From: Scandinavium lactucae
GTDB lineage: Bacteria > Pseudomonadota > Gammaproteobacteria > Enterobacterales > Enterobacteriaceae
Reading direction: 5' to 3'
NCBI RefSeq assembly: GCF_033843265.1
Contig: NZ_JAWXRD010000031.1
Location: 36,277 to 100,276, forward strand
DNA: 64,000 nt
Positions within the stretch are counted from its first letter, which is position 1. Each line of letters opens with the position of its first letter. A program made the translations under genes and the position numbers. Below the pieces are notes generated by a model that searched no databases, was not told the origin of the DNA, and saw only the letters and a program-made list of their open reading frames with translations. Shown piece after piece: positions 54,685 through 62,457 of this stretch.

Positions 54685-55194
54685 TCAGAATCCCTGTTGT
54701 CCGGGCTCAAAAACCAGGTTCATCAGGAGCGCAACGCGTGAAACAGGGCGGGTCTCCTGATCCAGATTTAAAAGGTATTGATATTGTGAGTCTGAAAGCC
54801 AGGCTTTCGATGCGGCTTCGAGTTCATCACTGGCGTTCAGATTCAGAGTCGGGTCCGGATGAAGCTTCATCAGGCCGGTCACTACAGAAGACTGAAGCGG
54901 CGCAATCTGCGAGCCATTCATGACAAAACTGCAGAAGGCCGAGTGGCGTCGAATGGTATCGACGGGCTGTGTGGCCAGGTTGGCCTTCAGGAAAAAATAG
55001 CCTGGGAAAAGTGGGGCGATACGCCGACGGTAACTGTTTAATTTATCCGAGCGACGAACAACGTTAACGGTTAACGGTGTCCAGGGAGTGATGTGAAGGT
55101 CTGAAAGCCAGGAGAAAAGTTTTTCGCGGTTCTGGCCGCCGGTAATGTACTGGGCCAGGTACCAGTTTTGCCCATGAAGTTGTTCAATGTTCAT
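54685..55194 (-). CDS. traB: NusG/RfaH-like antiterminator TraB
   Basis: 169 aa from the second of two adjacent ATGs (55197, 55194), with GAGAG upstream; the frame is open to 55299. NGN domain pattern: NWYLAQYITGGQNREKLFSWL, RRRIAPLFPGYFFLKA. NusG-like proteins of this class let polymerase read long operons. It heads the leftward pil/tra operon, so it probably promotes full-length transcription across the terminators noted above. Confidence 0.85.
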   Translation of the reverse strand: MNIEQLHGQNWYLAQYITGGQNREKLFSWLSDLHITPWTPLTVNVVRRSDKLNSYRRRIAPLFPGYFFLKANLATQPVDTIRRHSAFCSFVMNGSQIAPLQSSVVTGLMKLHPDPTLNLNASDELEAASKAWLSDSQYQYLLNLDQETRPVSRVALLMNLVFEPGQQGF

Positions 55195-55340
55195 CATGCT
55201 CTCGCCCGAACCGATCCCCGTATGGGTCATTCTGTATTCGGTGGGGCCGAATACACTGAGCGATATCGCTGAAGCAGTGGCTGTCTCTCTCAGCTTCATG
55301 CAGTTCTGACAGCAACAACGCTAAGTCTATTCTTGTTGAA

Positions 55341-55382
55341 TGCATTCCGTTCTCTTGGCGGTAGAACGGAGTACGAGATGCA
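55341..55382. other. Hairpin with TTGGCGG loop upstream of traB
   Basis: Arms TCCGTTCT (55346-55353) and AGAACGGA (55363-55370) enclose a loop CTTGGCGGT; outer TGCAT/ATGCA (55341-55345 and 55378-55382) extend it with a bulge. The loop repeats the TTGGCGG of the CopT loop at 57570-57576. Role unknown; sits in the divergent gap between traB and the XRE gene. Confidence 0.45.
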
Positions 55383-55494
55383 TGTTATTTACTCACAGAC
55401 ATTAAGTCAAGCATGTTTGATTTAATGGACGATAATCGGTTTCAGACATCCATGCGGTTTGTATCATGTCCTCACGTACACGAGGTGGAAGAAC

Positions 55495-55866
55495 ATGGTC
55501 CCTAAGCGACTAAAAGCAGCACGGAAAGCCGCAGGGCTATCACAAAAAGAGCTGGCTGAACTCATTGAAGTTGATGGCAGCAACCCTCGTTCTCGTCTCT
55601 CCAATTATGAGGTCGGTCGTTTTACGCCGTCTTTCGATGTTATTGTTCGCATAGCAAAGGTCCTGGACTATCCAGAGAGTTATTTTTATACCATTGATGA
55701 TGGCTTTGCAGAAAAGATCCTTCAATATCACCGCACTAAAAATAGTGAAGTTCTGAATCCATTTTTCAATGCAGAGCAAGAAGCGAAGAAATATAAATCT
55801 TCACTTGAGGAGTCAAAGAAAATGGTTGAGCGGCTATTGCAGTTCATCAACAAGTCTTCCCAATAG
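55495..55866 (+). CDS. XRE-family HTH regulator
   Basis: 123 aa from the ATG at 55495, with GAGG upstream. N-terminal HTH (PKRLKAARKAAGLSQKELAELI, residues about 4-60) as in Cro/C1 regulators; C-terminal coiled-coil-like tail (KKYKSSLEESKKMVERLLQF) for dimerisation. Divergent from traB, so it may repress the transfer promoter; that is inference. Confidence 0.82.
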   Translation: MVPKRLKAARKAAGLSQKELAELIEVDGSNPRSRLSNYEVGRFTPSFDVIVRIAKVLDYPESYFYTIDDGFAEKILQYHRTKNSEVLNPFFNAEQEAKKYKSSLEESKKMVERLLQFINKSSQ

Positions 55867-56000
55867 TTCAGCTCTGATTTCACCCTATACCTTGGCGGAG
55901 AAATATGATGAGGTATCTAAGCCTAGTGAGTGAGTGATCATCTCATATTATTGGGGGTAAAGTTAGATACCTGTGGGATACAAATCAGGCTGAATATTAA

Positions 56001-56324
56001 TCAGTTTGCGCGATTTTCTGAGTTTTTATTAAAACTGTATTTCGGCATCGCCTCGTGACGACTGCTGCTGAGGCTCTCTGCCGACACTAAGGCTGTATGG
56101 ATCCTGGCGTTGTAAAGTCCGCGAGCAGATTCGAGCTTCTCCAGCATCAGCTTATTCCGGGTGCGCTGGAGTGTCTGCTTAATGGCTGCAACTGACAATT
56201 TCATGATGTCGGCTGTACAATCAACACTCGTTCCCTGAGCATAATGCATCAATACCATGAATTCTGCATCAGTTAACTCAGGGAATATGCGACGAAGATT
56301 TAAAATGCCACTTATGTTAAACAC
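56001..56324 (-). CDS. LuxR/sigma4-type HTH protein
   Basis: 107 aa. N-terminal DNA-binding helices (FPELTDAEFMVLMHYAQG, then LSVAAIKQTLQRTRNKLML) of the LuxR-C/sigma-70 region 4 type; no receiver or sensor domain. Basic C-terminus. Probably a small activator of plasmid genes. Confidence 0.72.
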   Translation of the reverse strand: MFNISGILNLRRIFPELTDAEFMVLMHYAQGTSVDCTADIMKLSVAAIKQTLQRTRNKLMLEKLESARGLYNARIHTALVSAESLSSSRHEAMPKYSFNKNSENRAN

Positions 56325-56400
56325 TGCATGTCCTTAATTATTGTATCCGATGAAAAGGTTAAAATGCCGTAACGATATTGACTATTTTAAGAAATAAAAA

Positions 56401-56447
56401 ACGGAAAAATAGGTGCAAAATGTACCTGTACTCATTGCACCTATTTT
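56401..56447 (-). terminator. Terminator of the PAS-LuxR gene
   Basis: Perfect 13-bp inverted repeat AAAATAGGTGCAA (56406-56418) and TTGCACCTATTTT (56435-56447), loop 16 nt, followed on the minus strand by TTCCGTTTTTT. Lies 23 nt past the stop of the regulator at 56470. Confidence 0.75.
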
Positions 56448-56469
56448 CTTTAAATGAAATAGGCTAGAT

Positions 56470-57144
56470 TCAAAGATCGTCTTCAAATATCAGATCATAA
56501 CCAGGGGATACAAATGTTGGAGGGACATACAAGTGCCAGCCTTGCTTTAGTCCCAAATTTAACAGTTGCTCTTTCGAGTTGACAGCCGTTTTTAAAAACA
56601 AGCGAGAGACAACATTTCTTGCAGAATACTCCGAAATCCCCAGGCGCTGTGCAATTTGAGCCCGTTGTAAGCCACGATACAACAGGAACAGAACTTCCCA
56701 TTCTCGCTTAGAAAGGAAGGTGGTGGGGGGAGTAAAGGTTGCTTTGCCGCAGAAGGGCATTTCAAGGAAATAGTGCATTGAGAGCCGTTTAAATGTTTTC
56801 AGGTGCGATATCGTGCCAGCAATCTGTCCTTCAGCACTAAAAAAGGGGAATTTCTCAAAGATAAATGAATGGAAATCACTATCGACCAGCACCGTGCCTA
56901 TTGCCTCGATACGCTGGCCGGTCTGGATGACTCTCTTATCATGAGTAATCAGCCCATCCTCAAGAGGAGCCAGAACGGGAACGTTGCCATAGCCTGAGCC
57001 AGTAATGTTCTGTGCTATGTCTTCGGGGATCTTCAACAAATCAAAATAAGCCTGATTGGCATACAAAAAGCAAAAGGCAGTATCTGTAATGGCCCAAGGC
57101 TCTGCGCTTCGGGTAAAGAAGTGCAGCGTCTGAGGCGGTAACAT
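56470..57144 (-). CDS. PAS-like sensor with LuxR-type HTH
   Basis: 224 aa from the ATG at 57144, preceded by GAAGG; ATGs at 57204 and 57285 are longer alternatives. PAS-like N-terminal part (AEPWAITDTAFCFLYANQAYF, residues about 10-130) and a C-terminal LuxR HTH (LSKREWEVLFLLYRGLQRAQIAQRLGI-type, residues about 155-205; SEYSARNVVSRLF recognition helix). No receiver domain. Resembles enterobacterial PAS-LuxR regulators; the signal is unknown. Confidence 0.78.
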   Translation of the reverse strand: MLPPQTLHFFTRSAEPWAITDTAFCFLYANQAYFDLLKIPEDIAQNITGSGYGNVPVLAPLEDGLITHDKRVIQTGQRIEAIGTVLVDSDFHSFIFEKFPFFSAEGQIAGTISHLKTFKRLSMHYFLEMPFCGKATFTPPTTFLSKREWEVLFLLYRGLQRAQIAQRLGISEYSARNVVSRLFLKTAVNSKEQLLNLGLKQGWHLYVPPTFVSPGYDLIFEDDL

Positions 57145-57540
57145 TGTGCCTTCAGTAGGTGAATTTGCCGTTTTTGCGTGTTCGCATGAGAGTGTCGTGA
57201 GCATATTTTGTCCGCAATAGATGTTTGCTATAAAACAACCTATTACGACCTGAAGAGCAGAGATCAAAAGCCGGAGAAGGCCCACTTGTCAGGTGGTAAA
57301 CACTATTTTCTGTATTATCAGTCAGTTCCGATGTTAATTTTACGTAAATTTCTACTCTCCATGAATCATCGAGTTGCAAGATGTTCAAAAATGGGTAATA
57401 TTTGCCAGCGACGGACTAGTCATTTAGTTCAGTGGTCTGTCAAGGAATTGAAACAGTGTGGCTTTTTGCGGCACTGTAGAATGGATGGGCATATCCGGAA
57501 ATGCTCAGTGGAAAGCTCCTGTTTTGATGGGACCTTAAAT

Positions 57541-57618
57541 GCAAAAACCCCCCGAAATCTGTTCGCAACTTGGCGGAAGAGAGCAGATATCAGGGGGTCG
57601 AAAGCAGGCTATAGCCTG
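57541..57618 (-). ncRNA. copA: CopA-like antisense RNA controlling repA
   Basis: The large stem-loop has arms at 57547-57561 and 57584-57598, a loop with CGCCAAGTTGCG on the minus strand (the TTGGCGG kissing loop on the target strand), and a T-run at its 3' end. A small stem-loop CAGGCT/AGCCTG (57605-57618) lies near the 5' end. A minus-strand promoter fits: TATAAT at 57625-57630 and TTGTTT at 57647-57652, 16 nt apart. This is the IncFII CopA/CopT arrangement. Ends estimated. Confidence 0.8.
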
Positions 57619-57634
57619 TGAGAGATTATAACTC

Positions 57635-57688
57635 ATGCACTTCAGAAAACAATACCTGACCGCCATAAGTCCGGGCAGGTGTGACTGA
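57635..57688 (+). CDS. tap: Leader peptide Tap of the IncFII replicon
   Basis: 17-residue ORF (MHFRKQYLTAISPGRCD). Its TGA (57686-57688) lies past the repA GTG at 57681, so the two overlap by 8 nt, as in R1, where RepA translation needs reinitiation from Tap. A GAGAG lies about 10 nt upstream. CopA binding blocks Tap and hence RepA translation. Confidence 0.75.
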   Translation: MHFRKQYLTAISPGRCD

Positions 57689-58538
57689 CAAAAAGCCTTC
57701 TTTTTATAGGCAGGTCAAAAACCCTAATCCGGAGTTTGTTCCGCGCGAGGGGAGTAAGACGCTACCTTTCTGCCGCAAACTGATGACGAAAGCCGTAGGC
57801 TTTACATCCCGTTTCGATTTCTCCATCCATGTGGCGTTTATGCGTGCGCTGGGAGTTCGGCACCGTATGCCGCCCGTGTTGCGTCGCCGCGCCATCGATG
57901 CCCTGTTGCAGGGAATGTGTTTCCACTATGATCCATTGGCCAATCGCGTCCAGTGCTCTATTACCAGTCTGGCTATCGAATGCGGACTGGCTACGGAGTC
58001 GGGTAGCGGCAATCTGTCCATAACCCGCGCCACCCGGGCGCTTAAGTTTATGGCAGAGCTGGGATTAATTACTTACCAGACTGAATACGATCCGCTGCTT
58101 GGCTGTAATATCCCAACCGACATCACTTTCACGCCGACATTGTTTTCCGCACTCGACGTCTCTGATGTGGCCGTGACGGCTGCCAGACGTAGCCGTGTTG
58201 AGTGGGAAAACCAGCAACGTGAGAAACAACAGCTGCCACGACTGGAGATGGACGAGCTGATAGCGAAAGCCTGGCGATTCGTACGTGAACGATTCCGCAG
58301 CTATCAGGCCGAACGTAAGTCCCATGGGTTCAGGCGCGCCCGAGCCCGGCGTGATGCCGACCGTTCCCGTCGCGATATTGAAACTATCGTAAAACACCAG
58401 CTGACACGCGAGATTGCAGAAGGTCGTTTTACTGGCAACCTGGATGCGGTAAGGCGTGAGCAAGCACGTCGCGTGAAGGAACGCATGCTGATGTCTCGTG
58501 GCAACAATTACACAAGGCTGGCCACGGTCACTCCCTGA
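57681..58538 (+). CDS. repA: IncFII-family replication initiator RepA
   Basis: 285 aa, GTG start. Near-canonical RepA1 patterns: FYRQVKNPNPEFVPREG, MPPVLRRRAIDALLQG, FHYDPLANRVQCSIT, LATESGSGNLSITRATRAL and RRARARRDADR. It binds the origin downstream in cis. copB (repA2) is not found upstream. Marks the window as plasmid DNA of the IncFII family. Confidence 0.96.
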   Translation: MTDKKPSFYRQVKNPNPEFVPREGSKTLPFCRKLMTKAVGFTSRFDFSIHVAFMRALGVRHRMPPVLRRRAIDALLQGMCFHYDPLANRVQCSITSLAIECGLATESGSGNLSITRATRALKFMAELGLITYQTEYDPLLGCNIPTDITFTPTLFSALDVSDVAVTAARRSRVEWENQQREKQQLPRLEMDELIAKAWRFVRERFRSYQAERKSHGFRRARARRDADRSRRDIETIVKHQLTREIAEGRFTGNLDAVRREQARRVKERMLMSRGNNYTRLATVTP

Positions 58539-59160
58539 TGACATTTATCCATAAGTCCGGCCGCTGTCGGAGGTATCTGCACGTCTGCATCTTTTTGTTG
58601 CTAGTTATTTGAACTAATCGACAAAGCAAACACTGACTTTTCCCATATTCCACCATCAAAATGGCCAGCAATACTGAAGCTGGATGCCTTTTTAAAGGCC
58701 AGGTTCGTTTACCCCCAGTTAACTGCAAGGGAGCTTTCCATTAAGATACAGTAGATTTCGTTACAGGGCGCCAGCCGTGGTGATTTAAAAGTGCGTGGTT
58801 TCTTTTAAAACTCCGATCTACCTTCTTTTAAAGAACTGTTATTACTTACCTTTAAAGATAAAACCTATTCGGCACCCGTCCTGTGGACAGATGAATGGCG
58901 GCCGCCCTTGCAGCGAACATGCGTTCGCGTCGGTTCGGATTAGCCGCGTTGCGGCCAGAGGTAGCACCCGCCATACATGGCGGGCAGGAGTGAAAACTAG
59001 TTACAACATTCATAAGATTAAGCAACCCCCCAAACCCAACCCGAGCAAATCTGCAACCACAGCGCCCCACCCACCACTGAAAAGCGCCCCCGCCCCGGCC
59101 CGAAGGGCCGGAACTGCATCGCTTTTAATGATGGATGTTGTAACTAGAGTGAGGGATCGC
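58539..59160. other. Probable CIS and replication origin of the IncFII-like replicon
   Basis: No convincing gene. A near-DnaA box TTATCCATA (8 of 9) lies at 58545-58553. Four TTTAAA-containing repeats (58691-58696, 58801-58810, 58824-58833, 58850-58857) give an AT-rich, melting-prone stretch. Beyond it come GC-rich hairpins: GCGAAC/GTTCGC (58913-58928), CCCGCCAT/ATGGCGGG (58967-58984) and CCGGCCC/GGGCCGG (59095-59111). This order (CIS, AT-rich ori, hairpins) matches IncFII oriR; exact limits not resolved. Confidence 0.6.
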
Positions 59161-59439
59161 TGTAAGTAGCATCGCTGAAGGATTTGAGTTACACGCTCGT
59201 AAGCGGCCTCACGGCTCGCTAACGCGGAGTTACACCCCATCTGCGGCTTCGCCTGGCTGTGGTCACTCCGACCGCGCACAAAGGCTCCAGCGTCGCTTTC
59301 ATATCGTAATGTCGTGCAGGGAAGGGGCGGGTCTGCGTGATATATGGCATCGGAGGCGGCTACGCCGCGCTACCGGCGACACTAACCCGTGGCGTAACAT
59401 GAAAGTTCAGTAGTCGCCTATTTTTAAGAACGGCTATGA
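59161..59439. other. Gene-free stretch downstream of the origin
   Basis: About 280 nt with no supported gene and moderate GC; several short dyads (GGCTACGCCGCGCTACC near 59357). Probably the remnant of the RepA4-type region often found after IncFII origins. Confidence 0.35.
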
Positions 59440-59492
59440 TGTCATTTTTAAGCGACAACATAGCTTGCACATTTGTCACTCTTAAGTGACAA
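59440..59492 (+). promoter_or_regulatory. Twin operator palindromes upstream of the HigBA-like pair
   Basis: TTGTCACTCTTAAGTGACAA (59473-59492) is an 8-bp perfect dyad with a 4-nt spacer. TGTCATTTTTAAGCGACAA (59440-59458) is a weaker copy 34 nt upstream. A TTGCAC (59465) and GACAAT (59488) pair 17 nt apart overlaps them, so the antitoxin could autorepress here. Confidence 0.55.
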
Positions 59493-59524
59493 TGACTTCA
59501 TGCTTAGGGAATGAGGAAATGCGG

Positions 59525-59857
59525 ATGTATAAATCGCAATTCTACCAGGATGAAAACGGAAATAAACCGTTTAAGACTTGGCTGGAAAAACTCAAAAAGA
59601 AAGACAGGCTCGCGGCAGCAAAAATTGATGTCCGGATTGACCGCGCCGAAGCGGGAAACTTCGGAGACCATAAGTTTGAAAGAGAGGGTGTCTGGGAGCT
59701 AAGAATTGATTACGGTCCTGGGTATCGCGCTTACTACTCAATGGAAGGCGGACACATAATCCTCCTGCTTATCGGCGGTAACAAGAAAACGCAGGGTGCG
59801 GATTTAGATAAGGCAGTGGAATACCTCAAAGACTTTAAATCGAGGGCTAAGTTATGA
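59525..59857 (+). CDS. HigB/Gp49-like toxin (RelE superfamily)
   Basis: 110 aa from the ATG at 59525 (GAGG 8 nt upstream). Pattern KPFKTWLEKLKKKDRLAAAKI...VWELRIDYGPGYRAYYS...IILLLIGGNKKTQ is that of phage-Gp49-like RelE toxins, presumably mRNA interferases. The toxin gene comes first, as in higBA. Overlaps the antitoxin start by 4 nt. Confidence 0.88.
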   Translation: MYKSQFYQDENGNKPFKTWLEKLKKKDRLAAAKIDVRIDRAEAGNFGDHKFEREGVWELRIDYGPGYRAYYSMEGGHIILLLIGGNKKTQGADLDKAVEYLKDFKSRAKL

Positions 59858-60216
59858 CAGCAACTACGAAGAAGGAACCTGCCGTTGAGGCAGCAGGAAC
59901 TGAATATGCTCCTGCGATTGACCGCGATAAACTGATGGTAGAGGAACTTCGCGCCGATCCGGATTATGCCGATATATATCTTAAAACAGCTCTTGAAGAT
60001 ATTAACGAACCGGGTGGTTTGGGAGGATTTCTGATCGCCTTACGTCGTGTTCTGGAGGCGCGCGGTGGAATCGCCGAGGCAGCAAAAAAAACAGGCCTTG
60101 CACGTCAAAGTATTTATCGCGCGTTATCTGAAAACGGTAACCCTACGATTACCACGCTTGCACAGCTCGCTGCTGTAGCGGGTCTACAACTCACACTCAG
60201 TAAACCCCAGCACTAA
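59854..60216 (+). CDS. HTH antitoxin of the HigBA-like pair
   Basis: 120 aa. C-terminal HTH (GGIAEAAKKTGLARQSIYRAL, residues about 72-110) of the addiction-module antidote class; N-terminal part binds the toxin. Likely represses its own promoter at the twin palindromes. The 230 nt that follow hold no gene. Confidence 0.88.
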   Translation: MTATTKKEPAVEAAGTEYAPAIDRDKLMVEELRADPDYADIYLKTALEDINEPGGLGGFLIALRRVLEARGGIAEAAKKTGLARQSIYRALSENGNPTITTLAQLAAVAGLQLTLSKPQH

Positions 60217-60448
60217 TGATGATTTTTTTTCTAGTTTGTGAGCGGTGGTGGGAAGAAAGTATGCGCGATGTATAAATTGTAACTTAACGTAGTCAGAGTC
60301 CACCTAGCGCACGCTGAAATTGAACAGGATAGATTACAATTGACAGGTGAGTTCAAAAGCAATTTAACATAATGTTCGCTTAGAATTGAGTTACAGTGAG
60401 TGGCTGAGGTGTAATGTAACGCTTCAGTCTATTTCGAGAGGCGATTCA

Positions 60449-60703
60449 ATGAAATCTATTCATTACACTGATGCACGGGATAAACAGGCGCGCGTACTCG
60501 ATGATGATGTTGCTAATGGCGAGCCCTTAATCATAATCCAGCGTTCAGGAAAATCTGTGATTTTCGTTGCGGCAGAACCCTATGAAGACATGACAAAAGT
60601 TGAGTCAGAGGCTGATTATCACTGACTGTTTACAGAGCATGGTAAAACCCTTCATGCCCTGAAGAACTCACCGGCAAACTACAGAAGGGGGAACGCATGG
60701 TAA
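60449..60703 (+). pseudogene. Decayed yefM-type antitoxin with in-frame stop
   Basis: From an ATG at 60449 the Phd/YefM pattern MKSIHYTDARDKQARVLDDD...PLIIIQRSGKSVIFV is seen for 58 codons, then a TGA at 60623. Reading on in the same frame gives LHALKNSPANYRRG, the usual YefM C-terminal element, to a TAA at 60701. No yoeB toxin follows; the sequence runs into a mobile element. Truncated antitoxin or dead pair. Confidence 0.65.
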
Positions 60704-60837
60704 TTGCTGCCAGATTACAGAAATCACATTTAGCGCATAGATTCCAATCACTATACCCTCATGATTTAACATAAGCTAGATTATGCGCACTAAGGTTGTT
60801 ACTGCAATTTTATAATGTCACTTTACCGCTAGTTTAT

Positions 60838-61045
60838 GGGGTTGGAGGGCCAACCGTACGAAAACGTACGGTAAGCAAAAAATGAACGTCTGAAAAATCG
60901 ATTAGTAGACAACACTGTCCGTTAAATGCCATTTTCGATTAAAAACACACTATTTTAAGGGCGTTTTTCTATGCCCATTATGTTTCTATATATCAGACAG
61001 TTACTCCACTAACGTACGTTTTCGCTCCATTGGCCTTCAAACCCC
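60838..61045. mobile_element. Tn3-type miniature inverted-repeat element (TIME-like), 208 bp
   Basis: Inward-facing 38-bp terminal repeats at 60838-60875 and 61008-61045, both starting GGGGTT and containing GAAAACGTACG, identical at 30 of 38 positions. GGGG ends, length 38 and a near-TAAG inner end are Tn3-family traits. The 132-nt centre has no gene but holds a dyad TGTTTCTATATATCAGACA (60981-60999) like a serine-resolvase res subsite. Flanks TTTAT and TTTGC do not form a 5-bp duplication. Its right end cuts IS66 tnpB. Confidence 0.72.
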
Positions 61046-61300
61046 TTTGCCGTCCCGGGTGACTGGCCAGATGAAGCGCCCACGCTCCAGTCGCTTGATG
61101 AACAGGCACAGGCCGTCAGCGTCAGCCCACAGCACTTTGATCATGTCTCCCCGTCGCCCCCGGAAGATGAAGACCTGACCGGAGAACGGATTGTCTTTCA
61201 GCGCGTTCTGCACCTTCGAGGCCAGCTCGTTGAACCCGTTGCGCATATCGGTCACGCCAGCCACTATCCAGATACGCGTCCCCGCTGGCAGCATACTCAT
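61037..61300 (-). pseudogene. tnpB: IS66 TnpB, 3' truncated
   Basis: 87 aa against about 115 for the family. Pattern GTRIWIVAGVTDMRNGFNEL...GQVFIFRGRRGDMIKVLWAD...GRFIWPVTRDGK is intact; the last two residues and the stop come from the GGGGTTTGA end of the Tn3-type miniature element. Start overlaps the tnpA stop by 4 nt. Confidence 0.88.
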
Positions 61301-62016
61301 TGCGCACCTGCTTTCATTTCGCCGATCAGCATGCGTAGAAGTTCGGGCGTCATCTGTCCCTTTATTCGCAGGGTGCCGGAGGGGAACTCCAGCTCACAAC
61401 AGGAGTCGTCGGCTGAAGATTGTGTTGTTGCCGATGCCGGTTGCCCGGCCACCACCGTTGCTTCACCGAGGGCGACAGGGAGCAGCAGCGGGCCATCGGA
61501 GCGAGGGCACAGCAGTCCGCGTTTATACAGGTTACGCCAGTTGAACAACAGGTTGTCGTTAATGCCGTGTTCACGTGCCAGTTGTGCGACGTTAACCCCC
61601 GGCTCCAGCAACTTTTCTGCCAGTGCGATTTTGAACTCATCGGGAAAATTGGGCCTGCGTGGTCGCTTACGGACGGCGGGAGCTTCGGGTAAAACAGGTT
61701 CAGAGGTTTCAGGCAAGTGTGCTGTGCCCTTGCCGGGATAAAGCAGGGATTCGAGTTTTTCGGACTGCATGTCAGCAGGTAACGGCCAGCTTATTTCGTG
61801 CTTTGCGAAGCGAACAAAAAAATCACAGATAGTGCTTTTAGGAATACCCAGGCGGCGACCGACTTCGAGCCGGGGTAAACGCTCATCAAAATGTAAGTGC
61901 AGCGCATCGAGGAGTAATGTCCGGTATTTCATGGCGATAATGTCCATTATAAATGATGGACATTATTTTCTCTGAACCGAAGGGACGCTGACAGACGTCC
62001 TCCATGAGGCGCTTAC
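61046..62016 (-). mobile_element. IS66-family element, truncated
   Basis: Contains tnpA and a 3'-truncated tnpB; tnpC is missing. The intact end lies 5' of tnpA and reads GTAAGCGCCTCATGGAGGAC on the minus strand from 62016, typical of IS66-type termini. The other end was lost at the junction with the miniature element at 61045/61046. Confidence 0.82.
61297..61947 (-). CDS. tnpA: IS66 accessory protein TnpA, long form
   Basis: 216 aa. The central HTH (FPDEFKIALAEKLLEPGVNVAQLAREHGI-type) and the NLLFNWRNLYKRG tail are typical of IS66 TnpA. An extra N-terminal HTH-like region (LEVGRRLGIPKSTICDFFVRF) makes it longer than most. Intact but without TnpC it cannot support transposition by itself. 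Confidence 0.85.
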   Translation of the reverse strand: MDIIAMKYRTLLLDALHLHFDERLPRLEVGRRLGIPKSTICDFFVRFAKHEISWPLPADMQSEKLESLLYPGKGTAHLPETSEPVLPEAPAVRKRPRRPNFPDEFKIALAEKLLEPGVNVAQLAREHGINDNLLFNWRNLYKRGLLCPRSDGPLLLPVALGEATVVAGQPASATTQSSADDSCCELEFPSGTLRIKGQMTPELLRMLIGEMKAGAQ

Positions 62017-62279
62017 GCCGGGAGTCATATTTTTCTGCATATCTGACAATTTGGTTCCCACTACTATTTGGTGGACACCACTTTGTCGAATTCGTCAGAT
62101 TATGACCAGACGGCTCTCGCTGTACGCTTACGTTTAAATGATAATCATCTATTGTTACCTGTCTCAGGAAACGCTGACGGCTGGCGCCATCTCGCCCCGG
62201 TATAAGTAATTTAGACAGGCCTTGCCATGGGCTGTCTAAAAATCGAAATTACTTAAATAATGTCATTAACAATCAATAA
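62017..62279. other. Gene-free stretch with a cruciform
   Basis: No gene seen. At 62206-62256 an extended inverted repeat: outer arms AAGTAATT (62206-62213) and AATTACTT (62249-62256), inner arms TTAGACAGGCC (62213-62223) and GGGCTGTCTAA (62231-62241) with one mismatch. It could be the end of a lost element or an RNA terminator without a clear T-run. Confidence 0.4.
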
Positions 62280-62333
62280 TTTATTTATATTTATATTTAT
62301 ATTTATATTTATATTTATATTTAAATTTATCTT
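62279..62333. repeat. Hexanucleotide microsatellite (TTTATA)n
   Basis: About seven tandem copies of TTTATA followed by a degenerate TTTAAATTTAT. It lies about 130 nt upstream of a regulator gene. Copy-number change by slippage could shift promoter spacing; this is inference. Confidence 0.8.
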
Positions 62334-62345
62334 TGCATGATTTAT

Positions 62346-62361
62346 TGTGAGGAGAGTCACG
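62346..62361 (+). promoter_or_regulatory. CRP-like binding site
   Basis: TGTGA-N6-TCACG, nine of ten positions of the CRP consensus, 97 nt upstream of the regulator start and just after the microsatellite. AT-rich DNA downstream could hold the promoter. Confidence 0.55.
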
Positions 62362-62457
62362 TTTTTTGAAGGTTTCCCATGCAATCATAACCCGGCGCTT
62401 ATATCAGTATATATACACTTTTAATTGTTAATCTATTAAGTTTAATGGGAGGGAAGC

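Noticed and set aside
57208..57621. 137-codon open frame upstream of repA on the plus strand
   Set aside because: It runs antisense through the PAS-LuxR 5' end and through the copT stem-loop; composition is not protein-like and it does not resemble CopB.
58545..58553. Single DnaA-like box as proof of the origin position
   Set aside because: Only 8 of 9 positions and directly after the repA stop, closer than in R1; used as supporting evidence only.
58795..59169. 124-codon open frame in the origin region
   Set aside because: Pro-rich, low-complexity translation across origin hairpins; no ribosome site.
62279..62333. Tandem repeats considered as a CRISPR array or replication iterons
   Set aside because: Six-base uninterrupted units without spacers; simple microsatellite, and the replicon is of the CopA/RepA type without iterons.
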